DNA of 64,000 bases from Prochlorococcus sp. AG-436-K22 (GCA_003212555.1 QCPK01000001.1:56616-120615), one strand, 5' to 3'; shown: positions 22,001-32,240, counted from the first letter of the stretch. Notes: generated by a model from the sequence alone, not told the origin. Program-made: numbers and translations.

Positions 22001-23051
22001 GCCTTGCTGGTCCCCCAACTAAAGCAAATCCAGTTAGCGAAACTATCCCATCAACCAATACATTATTCTTATCAAGAGAGTCGTAGAAGAATTCTTCTAC
22101 TGGCTTCGAAAAATCTAGACCGCCACAGAATATTGGGATAACTGTAGCTCCTCTAAATTCAAGCTCCTGAATAATTGCAACGTAATGTGCATCATCACCA
22201 GTGACGATATGACTTCTTTGAAGAACTAGTCCTATTCTTGGCCCTTTAATAGCTTGCTCATTTAGGTCATTTCTACTTTTACTCCAATTAAGATAGTCTT
22301 TAATGTCTTCAAACATTTCAGTGGCAAGCGGGTGCCAAATTCCTAAATCTGGGAATACTTCAGGTTCTTTTACATTTAAATTTATATCCTCATCAATAAT
22401 ATCTTTATCTACTACATACTTATCAGCTAATAATAAAAAGAAATTTCTTAAGTTTTCTGGTGTACCACCCACCCAGTATTGAAAACCTAGAATAAAATTT
22501 CTAGCATCTTGAGCTTTCTCAACAGGTAAGTATTTAAGTATTGAAGGAAGTGTATTTAATAGCTTTAACATTGAATCTTGGAAACCAGCCCCTCCGGACT
22601 CTTTCCTCTTTTTCATAAAGTCACCAATTATACTTTTGCTCTGGCCAAGCTGTGCCATAGAAAATGAGCCAAGTTTGTTGAGTCTCATTACTTCAGGCAT
22701 CGAAGGAAAAACAACAGCTGCCTTTAATCTGTCTCGATAGGGTTGTACTGCTTCAACAACTTTCTGAGCTAAGTCCTCTATGAAAATAAGTGACCCAATA
22801 AAAACATCTGCTTGAGAAATATCTGACTTGAAATCCGAGAAATTTGTTGAATCTCTTAATTCTTCAATGAGGTAACCATTTAAATCAATTCCAATAGGGC
22901 CATTTAATTTATTAAGTGACTTGGCGGCTTCTGATAAAGCATTTTGGTATTGGGGTTCTAGCACTAGATAAACTATTTTCATGACAAACTTATGATCTTG
23001 GCCTTCTACAGGGGATACTCTGCGATTGGAAGAGCGAACCTGTGTAAACAT
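19038..23051 (-). CDS. chlH: Magnesium chelatase subunit H
   Basis: 1337 aa BchH/ChlH-type; [65 protein letters not shown]. Confidence 0.98.
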   Translation of the reverse strand: MFTQVRSSNRRVSPVEGQDHKFVMKIVYLVLEPQYQNALSEAAKSLNKLNGPIGIDLNGYLIEELRDSTNFSDFKSDISQADVFIGSLIFIEDLAQKVVEAVQPYRDRLKAAVVFPSMPEVMRLNKLGSFSMAQLGQSKSIIGDFMKKRKESGGAGFQDSMLKLLNTLPSILKYLPVEKAQDARNFILGFQYWVGGTPENLRNFFLLLADKYVVDKDIIDEDINLNVKEPEVFPDLGIWHPLATEMFEDIKDYLNWSKSRNDLNEQAIKGPRIGLVLQRSHIVTGDDAHYVAIIQELEFRGATVIPIFCGGLDFSKPVEEFFYDSLDKNNVLVDGIVSLTGFALVGGPARQDHPKAIESLKKLNRPYMVALPLVFQTTQEWEGSDLGLHPVQVALQIAIPELDGAIEPIVLSGRDDATGKAHTLQDRVDAIAQRAIKWSSLRIKARSEKKLAITVFSFPPDKGNVGTAAYLNVFGSIHRVLQEMKSKGYDIQDLPKDAKALMHKLINDPEALEGSPELSIAHKMSVKEYEKLTPYSSRLEENWGKPPGNLNSDGQNLLIYGCHFGNVFVGVQPTFGYEGDPMRLLYSKSASPHHGFAAYYTYLEKVWGADAVLHFGTHGSLEFMPGKQMGMSETCYPDSLIGGLPNLYYYAANNPSEATIAKRRGYASTISYLTPPAENAGLYKGLKELSELVGSYQQLRESGRGIQIVNAIIETSKKCNLDKDVKLPETDASDLDLEERDLIVGSIYGQLMEIESRLLPCGLHTIGMPPTAEEAIASLVSIASLEREQEGIRSLPGLLAESIEMNIEEVYKGNNKGDLFYVELNKRITETSREAIRALVISLTGSGGRVTLRKNFITIILDFLKTIGFKFPSPWLNKCIKNKFNNIDAKELDKLFDYLRFCLNQICADKEMDSLLKALDGDYVLPGPGGDPIRNPAVLPSGKNIHALDPQSIPTVAAVASAKGVVDKLLEKQKEEQGDWPETIACVLWGTDNIKTYGESLAQILWFVGVKPKPDSVGRVNKLELLSLEELGRPRIDVVVNCSGVFRDLFINQMALIDQAVKMAAEADEPIEKNFVRKHSLEQAEKAGVSIREASSRVFSNSSGSYSSNVNLAVENSTWEEEDELQEMYLSRKTFAFNADNPGEMNQNRQVFESVMKTADVTFQNLDSSEISLTDVSHYFDSDPTNLISKLRDDGKKPNSYIADTTTANAQVRSLSETIRLDTRTKLLNPKWYEGMLNSGYEGVREVSNRLNYTLGWSATSGQVDNFVYEESNETFINDPEMRKRLMDLNPHSFRRIVGTLLEVNGRGYWDTSEENIEQLKELYQEVEDKIEGVDNS

Positions 23052-23175
23052 CTCTTTATGATTAGGTATTTTAACTAAGCCTACTTTTATTAGTGTCTTT
23101 CCTGTGGCTTTTAGCTAATGGCTGTTACATCTAAATCTTTTTAGTTCTTATGATTTAACCAACATCTTTTTTGTA

Positions 23176-24027
23176 ATGAATTCAAGTAACAACAAAAAAA
23201 TACCTGTTTTAGTTGCCGGTGCTTTAGGCAAAATGGGATCTCATGTTGTCAAAGCAGTTTGCGAATCACCTGATTGCGAGTTAGTAGGGGCTATTGATAA
23301 TTCACCTCAGAAGGAAGGCCTTGATATTGGGATTGAATTAGGCTTGGGAGAATTGAATATTGCAGTTACTTCGGATTTTGAAGGGAGTCTTTGTTCAATC
23401 AGTCAGTCATTTCGTGATGCAGATCCGAGTGGTGGGGCTGTTTTAGTTGATTTCACTCATCCTGAAGCGGTCTATGAGCATACAAGAGCCTCGATTGCTT
23501 ATGGCGTGAACCCTGTCATTGGCACAACAGGGATTACACCTTTACAATTAAAGGAATTAGCCGATTTTGCAGATAAAGCATCCGTAGGTACAGCTGTAAT
23601 ACCAAATTTCTCAGTAGGAATGGTTCTCTTACAACAGGCCGCCGCCGCCGCCGCGAATTTTTATGATCATGTTGAATTAACGGAATGTCACCATAATCAG
23701 AAAGCTGATGCACCAAGTGGAACTTGTATTAAAACAGCAGAATTAATTGAAGACTTGGGGAAGAAATTTAATCATCAATATGTACAAGAGGAAGAGTCAC
23801 TTGCTTCTTGTAGAGGGGGAGTAAGAGAGAGTGGTTTGAGAATCCATTCCGTTCGACTACCAGGTATTGTGGCTCAGCAACAAGTCTTGTTTGGATCACC
23901 AGGTGAGACGTATTTGCTGAGTCATAACACTATTGAGAGATCTGCTTATATGCCTGGTGTTTTGCTTACAATAAATAAAGTACGAAAACTAAAGACACTT
24001 GTTTATGGCTTGGAAAAATTTTTATAG
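23176..24027 (+). CDS. dapB: 4-hydroxy-tetrahydrodipicolinate reductase
   Basis: [54 protein letters not shown]. Confidence 0.97.
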   Translation: MNSSNNKKIPVLVAGALGKMGSHVVKAVCESPDCELVGAIDNSPQKEGLDIGIELGLGELNIAVTSDFEGSLCSISQSFRDADPSGGAVLVDFTHPEAVYEHTRASIAYGVNPVIGTTGITPLQLKELADFADKASVGTAVIPNFSVGMVLLQQAAAAAANFYDHVELTECHHNQKADAPSGTCIKTAELIEDLGKKFNHQYVQEEESLASCRGGVRESGLRIHSVRLPGIVAQQQVLFGSPGETYLLSHNTIERSAYMPGVLLTINKVRKLKTLVYGLEKFL

Positions 24028-24051
24028 AGAAAATAGAACCCATTAGCAATT

Positions 24052-24699
24052 ATGTTGATTCCATTACGACAAAATGAACTTGATAAGCTGATACCTTCTG
24101 TTGCTACAAGTAATCAATTTACATCAGCATTAGGAAATCCAAGGAAAATACTCCAAAGAGTAATAATATCTTCAATTGGAGGGGTTGTAACTCTTTTAAT
24201 TAGTCAAAGCCAAGTCACTAGTCAGTTTTACTCTATGTGGCTAATCCTTGGGGTAGTATTTTTACTTTATCTTTTATGGGGTCCTATTTTAGAGGCCAGT
24301 AGAAAAAATGCAAAACTCAAGAAATATTCTTTTTCTGCAATTTTCGAGGCAGAAATAATTGATATATATACCCAAGAGAGGGTAGAGGATAGCCAGGAAC
24401 AAGCTAATAAAATGGGCCAACTTGAATTAGTAGAAAATAGAAGAAGATGGCTCGTTCTTGAAATAGGGGATGAGGATGGCTATTTATCAAAAATAGAATT
24501 TCCTCTTGAAAATAAACATCAACCAATATCTCAGGGTTCGTTGATTAGGGGTCTTATTTTTAGCAATAATAAAGATTTTTCTAATATCTTGAATATCAGT
24601 GATGCATGGTTACCTAGAGAACGTCTATGGGTAGGCGCATACCCATTCTTGTTAAAGCCAGCATTTGAAGAGTTATGTTATTTAAGAATTAATAGATAG
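24052..24699 (+). CDS. Conserved hypothetical membrane-associated protein
   Basis: 215 aa ORF, two hydrophobic segments near N-terminus; no domain recognised with confidence. Confidence 0.65.
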   Translation: MLIPLRQNELDKLIPSVATSNQFTSALGNPRKILQRVIISSIGGVVTLLISQSQVTSQFYSMWLILGVVFLLYLLWGPILEASRKNAKLKKYSFSAIFEAEIIDIYTQERVEDSQEQANKMGQLELVENRRRWLVLEIGDEDGYLSKIEFPLENKHQPISQGSLIRGLIFSNNKDFSNILNISDAWLPRERLWVGAYPFLLKPAFEELCYLRINR

Positions 24700-24750
24700 A
24701 TCATGATGTTATCAAGAAGCAAATATTCTGCAAAGTTAATAAAATAAACT

Positions 24751-25917
24751 ATGAAAGAACTAAGTGTTAAGGTTTTAGGTGCTGGACCTTCTGGTTCTCT
24801 TCTTTCATTAGCTCTAGCTAATATTAATACGAAGGTTTATTTGTTTGACATACTAGATAAGGAAAAATTGTTATCTAGAGATCGAAGTTATGCTATTACT
24901 CATTCTACAAGAAGGCTGTTAGAGAAGTTGGGAATTTGGTGCGAGCTTAAGAATAAAGCTATCCCTTTCAAGGAATTATCTGTTCTTGACTCTGTTATAA
25001 ATAAAAGTATAGTTCTTTCAACTAAAGACCTTGATGAAAGTAATTATCAATCAAATGCAGTTGGTTGGACTATAGACCACAAAATCTTAATGGAAGTCTT
25101 ATTTGAAAATCTAAATAAAAGTAATCAGATTAATTTACAGTTAAATTGTTTAAAAGTTAAAGATGATATAGACTATGACTACTATTTTGCAGCAGATGGA
25201 ATAACCTCTAAATGCCGAAATAAATGGAATATAGGGACATATTCTTATAGATATAGACAGAAGTGTATTACATTTAAAGCTCTTTTAAGAGTCACTCATT
25301 CGAACCGAGCATATGAAATTTTTAGAAAAGAGGGTCCTATGGCAGTTCTTCCTATGGGTAATGACCTTTACCAAGTAATAATAAGCTCTCCTTCTTCCAT
25401 TTGCGAGAATCTTATAACATTACCAACCTCTTTATTCCTAAAAAAAGTATCAACTCTGCTTCCTAGTGGATTTGAAATAGATTCGTTATATAATAATCCA
25501 GAAGTCTTTCCTTTATCTCTTAGTGTTTCCAAAAAATTAATTGTAGCTAATAATTTCCTCGTGGGAGAGTCTGCACATTCTATACATCCAGTTGGAGGCC
25601 AAGGTTTAAATCTTTCTATTAGAGATATAAATGCATTAAAATCATTGTTAAATGATTGCGAAAATAGAAACCACATTGGTTTAATTTCTAAACGTGCAAA
25701 ATCCTTATTTATATTGAATAGGTATATAGATATACTAAGTACATCTTTTTTAACTCATTCTTTGATTGTAATTTTCTCAAACAGTTTTATGATATTAACA
25801 TTCATTAGACGTTTAACCTTTAGTCTATTAAGAAAAGTACCTTATTTACGAAGATTGCTCCTTACATTATTTACGGATGGTTTTTCTTACCTGTTTGAGA
25901 AGCCTCTCGATAGCTAA
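24751..25917 (+). CDS. FAD-dependent monooxygenase, UbiH/VisC-like
   Basis: VLGAGPSGSLLSLALANINTKVYLFDI; FLVGESAHSIHPVGGQGLNLSIRDINAL FAD motifs. Confidence 0.88.
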   Translation: MKELSVKVLGAGPSGSLLSLALANINTKVYLFDILDKEKLLSRDRSYAITHSTRRLLEKLGIWCELKNKAIPFKELSVLDSVINKSIVLSTKDLDESNYQSNAVGWTIDHKILMEVLFENLNKSNQINLQLNCLKVKDDIDYDYYFAADGITSKCRNKWNIGTYSYRYRQKCITFKALLRVTHSNRAYEIFRKEGPMAVLPMGNDLYQVIISSPSSICENLITLPTSLFLKKVSTLLPSGFEIDSLYNNPEVFPLSLSVSKKLIVANNFLVGESAHSIHPVGGQGLNLSIRDINALKSLLNDCENRNHIGLISKRAKSLFILNRYIDILSTSFLTHSLIVIFSNSFMILTFIRRLTFSLLRKVPYLRRLLLTLFTDGFSYLFEKPLDS

Positions 25918-25928
25918 TATTTAATATA

Positions 25929-26147
25929 ATGAATAATATTGCTACCAATCAATCTTTACCATCAAAGAAATTAATTTTATACCTTAAAGAGGAATTTTCT
26001 TTAAATGATCAGGCGATTTCACTAGCAATTAAACATAGCAAACTAGAATCTGCCCCATTCCCGATTGTTTTGTGGAATTTTGGTTTAATTACTGTTGATC
26101 AATATCAATTATTATTAGATTGGATTATTGATAATGAGTATATTTGA
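25929..26147 (+). CDS. DUF2949 family protein
   Basis: LILYLKEEFSLNDQAISLAIKHSKLESAPFPIVLWNFGLITVDQYQLLLDWI. Confidence 0.8.
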   Translation: MNNIATNQSLPSKKLILYLKEEFSLNDQAISLAIKHSKLESAPFPIVLWNFGLITVDQYQLLLDWIIDNEYI

Positions 26148-26313
26148 GTGTTGTTAGCTATAATCTGATTGGATTTACTTATGCGACCAGATAGAAAAGT
26201 TGTTACCTTTTGTTCTATTAACTCTCATTCCCCTTTTAAGTGATCCTTCTTCCACTAAAAACCATCAAAATTTCAAGGAAAATTAATTCTGAGTATTTTC
26301 ACAATAAATCCAA

Positions 26314-26916
26314 GTGATGATAAGAAAACAATCTTCGATTGAATTCAACTCTGCAGAAAAAGGCTTGAACATTGTCAAGCCAAGCCTTCTGTTTGGAATG
26401 CAGACAACTAAATGGAGGAGGTCGATAGAGAAAATCGACCTGCTTTTTTTGACTCTAGAAGCACTTGATGTCAATACATCACAGTCATTTGAGTTTATTG
26501 CTAGAGATCTAGAGATAAGCCATGTCTTTCCTAATTATGTAGCTATCTGGAAAACCAGATGCCACAATCCTTTGAGGAGGTCACCACGTAACTCGACGAT
26601 ATCTATTGAATCTTTTGAGGGAATGATCAAAATACTTTCATCAATGTCCAACCAGTTTTATCCAAGAATTAGAGAACTATTAACTTCTAAAGGTTCCACC
26701 CAACATAGATCTGAGAGATGGGACAAGTTTTGCTTGAGGTTGGAGGAATTAATAACTGAGAGAATGAACATTAGGCTTGGATTAGTAAAAAAATACCTAA
26801 TCATGACCTCAACCTCTGATAGTTTCCAGAAACAGTTGCTACTGATATTAGCTTTATCTTCTGGACCAGGGGGCATTAAGCGCCTCTCCTCAAGCATTTT
26901 TGAACCCTTATTATAA
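26314..26916 (+). CDS. DUF3038 family protein
   Basis: 200 aa; IEKIDLLFLTLEALDVNTSQSFEFIARDLEI... AWR-type helical protein; followed immediately by a DUF4335-like ORF, the usual cyanobacterial order. Confidence 0.7.
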   Translation: MMIRKQSSIEFNSAEKGLNIVKPSLLFGMQTTKWRRSIEKIDLLFLTLEALDVNTSQSFEFIARDLEISHVFPNYVAIWKTRCHNPLRRSPRNSTISIESFEGMIKILSSMSNQFYPRIRELLTSKGSTQHRSERWDKFCLRLEELITERMNIRLGLVKKYLIMTSTSDSFQKQLLLILALSSGPGGIKRLSSSIFEPLL

Positions 26917-26927
26917 TTACTTAGATC

Positions 26928-27539
26928 ATGAAGACTAGTAAATCCTACAAGGAAGGTATAGCCTCACTGGAGGTTGATGGAATTCCTGATCAGTCATTAG
27001 GCCATGACTCAGATACAATTGGCATCTTGCTCTCTTGGAAACTTACTTTAATTGGATTAACTGTCCTAGAAGGTAAAAAAGAGCATCTACTAAACCTTGT
27101 ATATGTAATTCTTTCTTACTCAAGGAGCTGTATTTCTGGACTTCCTGACTCTATTTCTGATATGGCTCAGTCTATTAAGATTTCAGGAGTTAAAGGAGGT
27201 CATGAATTAATACTTGTTAGCACGAAGAAGGATGTTGAACCGCTCACTATAATTTTAGATGATGCTGAATTATCAGATTTAACAAAGTGCTTAGACAAAA
27301 TTTTATTTGATCGTTCTATAGCCATTAGTTGGTTAGTTCCTCTAGCAAAGCCATTTACATGTAGCAAATTTTACAGTAATCCCTTTCGTTTCAAGGGAAT
27401 AGTAAGTCCACTAGTTGGTATAAGTTGCCTATGTATAACATCATTTGTTTATTTGAATTTACCTTTATTTCAAACTTCTCCAACACCATTAGAAGCAACT
27501 ATTGAAAAAGATACCTATTCAAAAGAGATTAATAATTAA
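26928..27539 (+). CDS. DUF4335-like protein
   Basis: 203 aa; GIASLEVDGIPDQSLGHDSDTIGILLSWKLTLIGLTVLEGKKEHLLNLVYVILSYSRSCISG; position after DUF3038. Confidence 0.7.
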   Translation: MKTSKSYKEGIASLEVDGIPDQSLGHDSDTIGILLSWKLTLIGLTVLEGKKEHLLNLVYVILSYSRSCISGLPDSISDMAQSIKISGVKGGHELILVSTKKDVEPLTIILDDAELSDLTKCLDKILFDRSIAISWLVPLAKPFTCSKFYSNPFRFKGIVSPLVGISCLCITSFVYLNLPLFQTSPTPLEATIEKDTYSKEINN

Positions 27540-27595
27540 ATCTTGACTAAAACAATTTCCAAGTCAAAATTAAAAAAGTATCTAGATAATAAAAG

Positions 27596-27967
27596 ATGAG
27601 TGCAAATAATTTAAAAAGAAGGAATAGAACGAAAAGAGCCTATATATTTAAAAGTAAGGCTTCTAAAGGAAAAACGAGGCAATTTTGGGAAGCTTTTATA
27701 ATGCTCACTATAGGATGCAACTTGTTAGGATTCCTAAATACATTACCTAGGTCGTTTATAGCATCGCGATTATCTAAAGAGACATTAATACAACTTTCAT
27801 CATCATTTATCAATATAGTAAACTCATTGGCTACTATAGGATCAGCAATAGTCGTTATCATACTTTTAATTGTTAGCATTATCTTAATTATAGGCGCCTT
27901 ATTTAGAATTTTAATATTAATAAATCTAAATCATGGATCTAGAAGCATTAATAAAAAAGGTAATTAA
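27596..27967 (+). CDS. Hypothetical membrane protein
   Basis: 123 aa with two hydrophobic segments. Confidence 0.5.
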   Translation: MSANNLKRRNRTKRAYIFKSKASKGKTRQFWEAFIMLTIGCNLLGFLNTLPRSFIASRLSKETLIQLSSSFINIVNSLATIGSAIVVIILLIVSIILIIGALFRILILINLNHGSRSINKKGN

Positions 27968-28422
27968 TCACATTATATTTCATTGAGCTATTAACTTTTA
28001 TATGGGATAAAGATACTAAAAGCTTCTCTTGTTATATAAAAATTTATCTGTTTATTTTTGTTATTTTAGAGTTTTTATTAATTTAATTACTTTATTTTCT
28101 TAGCATTGAAAGGGATCTAGCATTTATTTAATTTGGTTTTAATATTATTATATCAAGGCAAATCCTAGGTGAATAGATATAAGTTATAATCCTCAAATAT
28201 ACTGTCTTATAGATCTTTACCTCAATTAGGACTTATAGAATATTAATAACAATCCTTTACCTAGAAATTAATACAAAGGACTTAATATTCTCTAATTGGG
28301 AAATATTAAAGATATATTCGGACATTACTAGTGTCAATTAATCAAGTTAAATTTTATTTCTTTACGAGTGTAAATAATAGATCAAGCATATGATATAAAT
28401 ATATTTAATTGTTTATGTCTTA

Positions 28423-28731
28423 ATGGATTCTATAATTAAGTTTAGCTCAGAGGACTGTGGTACCTGTCACCGAATGAGTCATTATGATGCGAGCGTCTCT
28501 AAGGAATTAAATCTTGAATTTATTGATGTACCTATGCAGGATACCAATACCTATAGAAAGTATCGGAAAATCTTGCTTGCTCAATACCCAAACAAGGAAG
28601 GAATGGGATGGCCAACTTACTTGTTAGTTAGAGAGCCTAATGATAATTTTAGAATTTTAGGTGAGGTTAAGGGTGGTATGTCTAAGGGAGACTTTCGAAA
28701 GAAGCTTATTGAATTAAAGGAAAATCAGTAA
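28423..28731 (+). CDS. Thioredoxin-fold protein
   Basis: 102 aa; IIKFSSEDCGTCHRMSHYDASVSKELNLEFIDV with CGTC active-site-like motif, GWPTYLLV. Confidence 0.8.
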   Translation: MDSIIKFSSEDCGTCHRMSHYDASVSKELNLEFIDVPMQDTNTYRKYRKILLAQYPNKEGMGWPTYLLVREPNDNFRILGEVKGGMSKGDFRKKLIELKENQ

Positions 28732-28776
28732 ATTAAGTTATTTTTACACAATTAATGTAAATTTCAAAAAATTATT

Positions 28777-28971
28777 TTAATGCCCATCTTTATTTAGCTT
28801 ATTTGGATATAGTCTAGAAAGTTTATCCTGTCTTGCCTCTTCTTTCTTTTTTAGATATAGAAATTCACTTCTTCTTCTTATTATAATTCCAGGAAGATAC
28901 CATAGGATCCCAAAAAATATAAGCATAAATATAGGGTTTTTCCAGGTCATATAAGCAATTTGATCCAACAT
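28777..28971 (-). CDS. Small hypothetical membrane protein
   Basis: 64 aa; hydrophobic N-terminal half, charged C-terminus. Confidence 0.5.
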   Translation of the reverse strand: MLDQIAYMTWKNPIFMLIFFGILWYLPGIIIRRRSEFLYLKKKEEARQDKLSRLYPNKLNKDGH

Positions 28972-29105
28972 AAAAATCTCTCTACTTCTTTTATATTATT
29001 ACATGTCTAAATATATTCAATATTATTATTAATAATAGAGATAGATTTTCTTTTATATTTTTTAAGGATTAATATTCGATTTGATTCTGAAATCTATGGT
29101 GGCAA

Positions 29106-29192
29106 CTAGTTTGTGACCATAAGTACTAGGAAGGTTGTACTCATGCCAATAGCGCCTATTGCTGCCATCGCCGTCAAAAGGGAAATGCTCAT
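29106..29192 (-). CDS. Candidate 28-aa hydrophobic micro-ORF
   Basis: MSISLLTAMAAIGAIGMSTTFLVLMVTN*; local GC visibly higher than the flanking AT-rich spacer. No family recognised. Confidence 0.3.
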   Translation of the reverse strand: MSISLLTAMAAIGAIGMSTTFLVLMVTN

Positions 29193-29399
29193 AAATTTAA
29201 TAGGATCATTGTAAAAATAATACTTTGACTTCTAAATAAAATTAAATTTAATATTCTTTAATTATTTCTTAAGATTCTATGCCCAGTAGGTATTTTGAGA
29301 GTATAAATTTATACTTTGATATAGGCTAAATCCGTAATCTCTTGGAGTAAGTGGTTAGTGAGCATAAGCATACCTATATTATTATCTTGAATTATCCCT

Positions 29400-29756
29400 T
29401 CATTCTACCCTTGTTTTTATTAGTACATAAGTTATTTTCTTACCCATTATGTCAGGCACTGTAATACTACATCCTTTATCTCGTTTTAAATTGCACTTTG
29501 GAGTTGATTTTTGAGTTTTCCATGTGCAAGGTACTTCTGATTCTGAGCTAGACTGAATCTCCCATCCTTTTAGTAAGTACTTATTGATACTTTCTTTGTT
29601 GCATACTATTGAAACTTCTATAGATTCTATAATTTGAATATTTTTGTTTAGATTTGATTTAGATGTATCTTGCTTATCTGAAGAAAAGAATGTACAAGAA
29701 GATAATATTAATGGGGAAAGAAGGAAAAGTAAATGTCTCAGGTTTTGATTGTTCAT
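29400..29756 (-). CDS. Hypothetical lipoprotein
   Basis: 118 aa; lipobox-like LLFLLSPLILSSCTFF. Confidence 0.5.
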   Translation of the reverse strand: MNNQNLRHLLFLLSPLILSSCTFFSSDKQDTSKSNLNKNIQIIESIEVSIVCNKESINKYLLKGWEIQSSSESEVPCTWKTQKSTPKCNLKRDKGCSITVPDIMGKKITYVLIKTRVE

Positions 29757-29796
29757 TGAAGAAATAGTTATTACTTAGTTTAATGATTCGAATAAT

Positions 29797-29991
29797 TTAT
29801 TTTTTATTTTTTTTATTCTTAGGATCTATTACAGATAGAAGTACCTCCATTTCATTCATTAGTTCTTTTATATCATTAGCTTCTGGGAGCTTCAATTCCT
29901 CTGTTACAGCTAAATGAATAGTTCTAAGCTCCGCTCTTAATTTCTTAAGGTGTACTTTTACTTCTTCTTTTTTTTCTTTTGCTGTTGGCAT
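29797..29991 (-). CDS. Small charged helical hypothetical protein
   Basis: 64 aa; MPTAKEKKEEVKVHLKKLRAELRTIHLAVTEELKLPEANDIKELMNEMEVLL. Confidence 0.5.
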   Translation of the reverse strand: MPTAKEKKEEVKVHLKKLRAELRTIHLAVTEELKLPEANDIKELMNEMEVLLSVIDPKNKKNKK

Positions 29992-30128
29992 TTTTTTACA
30001 GTTACTTTTTATATTTCTCCATTATTATATAACTTTTTCTAACTTCTTGTTATTCGAGTAGCTTTTATTCATCTAAAAATTAAATAAAGCTTTTATGTCC
30101 TATTGTTTTATCATCTGGATTTATTTTT

Positions 30129-30296
30129 ATGATTTTTAATATTTTAAACAGATCTTACAAGAGAATCTGGGTCCCTATCTTTGGGAGAGTCCTTTTTCAA
30201 TTTGTTAATTTCATTGAACGTCAGGCTCCTGATCAAAAGCCTACCTACCAAATTAAGGATAGTGTTGATGTTGATTCTCAGTCGAAAATTGAGTAA
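30129..30296 (+). CDS. Small hypothetical protein (55 aa)
   Basis: Read by eye: MIFNILNRSYKRIWVPIFGRVLFQFVNFIERQAPDQKPTYQIKDSVDVDSQSKIE*; missed by the track because it is under 60 aa. Confidence 0.45.
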   Translation: MIFNILNRSYKRIWVPIFGRVLFQFVNFIERQAPDQKPTYQIKDSVDVDSQSKIE

Positions 30297-30691
30297 CTAC
30301 CACCATTACAATAGTTAACTGAGAGTACTTTCTTGCTGACTGTTACACCTAACTTCTCTATCTCTCTCTTAGATAGGTAGTCAAGTGTTTCTATTACACA
30401 ACGATTGTTGTTAATTGAATATTTTACGATGGGATATGTATACATAAAAGTAGCAATAGCAATTGCAGATAAATAATATCTTTTTCTATTGTTAATATAA
30501 TGATTAGATGATTTAGACTTTAATTTTAGGAATTCTCTAAGAAGGCTCTCTGGTAAGCCTATCTGTACAAATAAAATTTCTACCCACCAAGGGAGCTTTG
30601 TCTTAGGGTTTCTAAAATCACTATTATGTTTTTTTGGCTTTGACCCTTCTGGATTTGTCATCCCCTTGATAACTTCGTAAGGTTTTGCCAT
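30278..30691 (-). CDS. Hypothetical protein
   Basis: 137 aa; PKTKLPWWVEILFVQIGLPESLLREFLKLK, one TM segment. Confidence 0.55.
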   Translation of the reverse strand: MAKPYEVIKGMTNPEGSKPKKHNSDFRNPKTKLPWWVEILFVQIGLPESLLREFLKLKSKSSNHYINNRKRYYLSAIAIATFMYTYPIVKYSINNNRCVIETLDYLSKREIEKLGVTVSKKVLSVNYCNGGSYSIFD

Positions 30692-30851
30692 TGAGAAAAT
30701 GGATCTAATAAATATATCTTAAAATGAGAGACAATGTTCGTTTTGAGAGAATGATTTAATGTTTATAACACATGTTTTAATTGATAGTTTCTGACTAATC
30801 TCTCATTTGACTTTATACTATACTTAAGATCACTTTCTAACACGACCTAAA

Positions 30852-31121
30852 ATGCCTAAGAAACGAAGGAAGTTATCTAAAGAACATGAGAAGAATATAT
30901 CTGTTGCTCTAAAGGAGCTTGAATTAATACTAGCTAAGATTAATGATATTAATGATGATGATATTAGAGAAGAATATGCCATATCCTTTGCTCCAATAAA
31001 GCTTTCATTAGATAAAATACGTTTGGATTACAATAATATCGGTTACAATGAAGACTCTGTTCAGATGTATTCTAATTATTTATCTTTATTAGCTAAGTTT
31101 AAGGAAGAATATGAGATATAG
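30852..31121 (+). CDS. Hypothetical protein
   Basis: 89 aa ORF; charged helical composition. Confidence 0.45.
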   Translation: MPKKRRKLSKEHEKNISVALKELELILAKINDINDDDIREEYAISFAPIKLSLDKIRLDYNNIGYNEDSVQMYSNYLSLLAKFKEEYEI

Positions 31122-31172
31122 GCTAAAGTAATAATATATTTATTCCTTAACCTTTATCTCATTACAAGTATA

Positions 31173-31421
31173 CTATATTCCCTTGTAAGGTATTACCTTG
31201 ATAGGGATAGGACCCGTTTTGATATTTAGCTTATCAGTCTTGTGATTATAATTTTTATTTGAAAAATCCTTTATACAACTACTGTAATTGGGAACTCTTC
31301 TACAGATCCTTTTTATATCTTTGAGACTTATTGAATATCCTGGCAATGACAGCATTAATAGTAGTACCAAGTATGAAAATGAATTAATCTTGATCTGCAT
31401 AGTACCTTTTTTATTATTCAA
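31173..31421 (-). CDS. Hypothetical secreted small protein
   Basis: 82 aa; signal-like N-terminus INSFSYLVLLLMLSLPGYSIS. Confidence 0.4.
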   Translation of the reverse strand: MNNKKGTMQIKINSFSYLVLLLMLSLPGYSISLKDIKRICRRVPNYSSCIKDFSNKNYNHKTDKLNIKTGPIPIKVIPYKGI

Positions 31422-31613
31422 TTTTATATGTCTATGATAGAAATATTTTTCCCATTATTATTATAAGATACTGGAAAATTTAGTTACAGTAATAATTGTA
31501 ATACTTTGGTTATTCAGATTAATCAATTCTCTAATTCTATTATTGCACTCTAAATTAGATTCTTATCATATATTTAGGTTTTTAAGGCTAGTCATGTAAT
31601 CCGAAAGGTTCAA

Positions 31614-31895
31614 CTAATCATAATTATAACTTTTTTCAATCTTTTCTCTTAACTCGTTTTTGCTGCACTTAGTTGTTATATATACTTCTTGAGCACTTCT
31701 ACCTTTTCTTGCAATTAATTTATAGCCTCCTATCGTCTCTCTAGTAATAGAAATGTTGAGTTTTTCTTTATGACCTCTCACTTTTGAAATTACACCAGGA
31801 GAAATAGTGCATATTCCATTTTCTTTAGCAAGCCTTTTTAGTAGTTCTATAAGTCCATTGATATATGTACTATGAGTGTGAACTAATCTTCCCAT
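31614..31895 (-). CDS. DUF2103 family protein
   Basis: MGRLVHTHSTYINGLIELLKRLAKENGICTISPGVISKVRGHKEKL...GGYKLIARKGRSAQEVYI. Confidence 0.85.
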   Translation of the reverse strand: MGRLVHTHSTYINGLIELLKRLAKENGICTISPGVISKVRGHKEKLNISITRETIGGYKLIARKGRSAQEVYITTKCSKNELREKIEKSYNYD

Positions 31896-31993
31896 CTAAG
31901 TTTTTCTTGTACAGTTATAATAAGACCTGGTTTAGTTCTCATGTGCAACTCCTCATCAATCATGTATAATTTTATTATTACATCAGTTCATTT

Positions 31994-32095
31994 ATGCTTT
32001 TTACCTTTGCGTGGGCATCACTAGCTGCCATCTTTACTTTCTCCATAGCAATGGTAGTTTGGGGTAGAAATGGAGATGGATCAATTGATATTTGA
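31994..32095 (+). CDS. petN: Cytochrome b6f complex subunit PetN
   Basis: Read by eye: [33 protein letters not shown] matches the characteristic PetN sequence. Confidence 0.93.
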   Translation: MLFTFAWASLAAIFTFSIAMVVWGRNGDGSIDI

Positions 32096-32240
32096 TTTAC
32101 CTGCCTTTAGCTTGAGTTTAGACCCTTCATCCTATATAACTATTATTGTTCTATTTTTATTAGTATTTATAACAATATCAATAGCCTATTTAACATTTAT
32201 TGAATTTAAGGACAAACGGAGGGCCAAGGTTGATGACTAG
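32070..32240 (+). CDS. Small membrane protein ORF (56 aa) overlapping petN 3' end
   Basis: Read by eye: [56 protein letters not shown]; one TM segment with positively charged C-terminus; ATG lies inside petN in another frame. Confidence 0.6.
   Translation: MEMDQLIFDLPAFSLSLDPSSYITIIVLFLLVFITISIAYLTFIEFKDKRRAKVDD

Noticed and set aside
31930-31960. Yfr1-like motif (gcaactcctcatc)
   Set aside because: Lacks the characteristic ACUCCUCACAC core and flanking hairpins.
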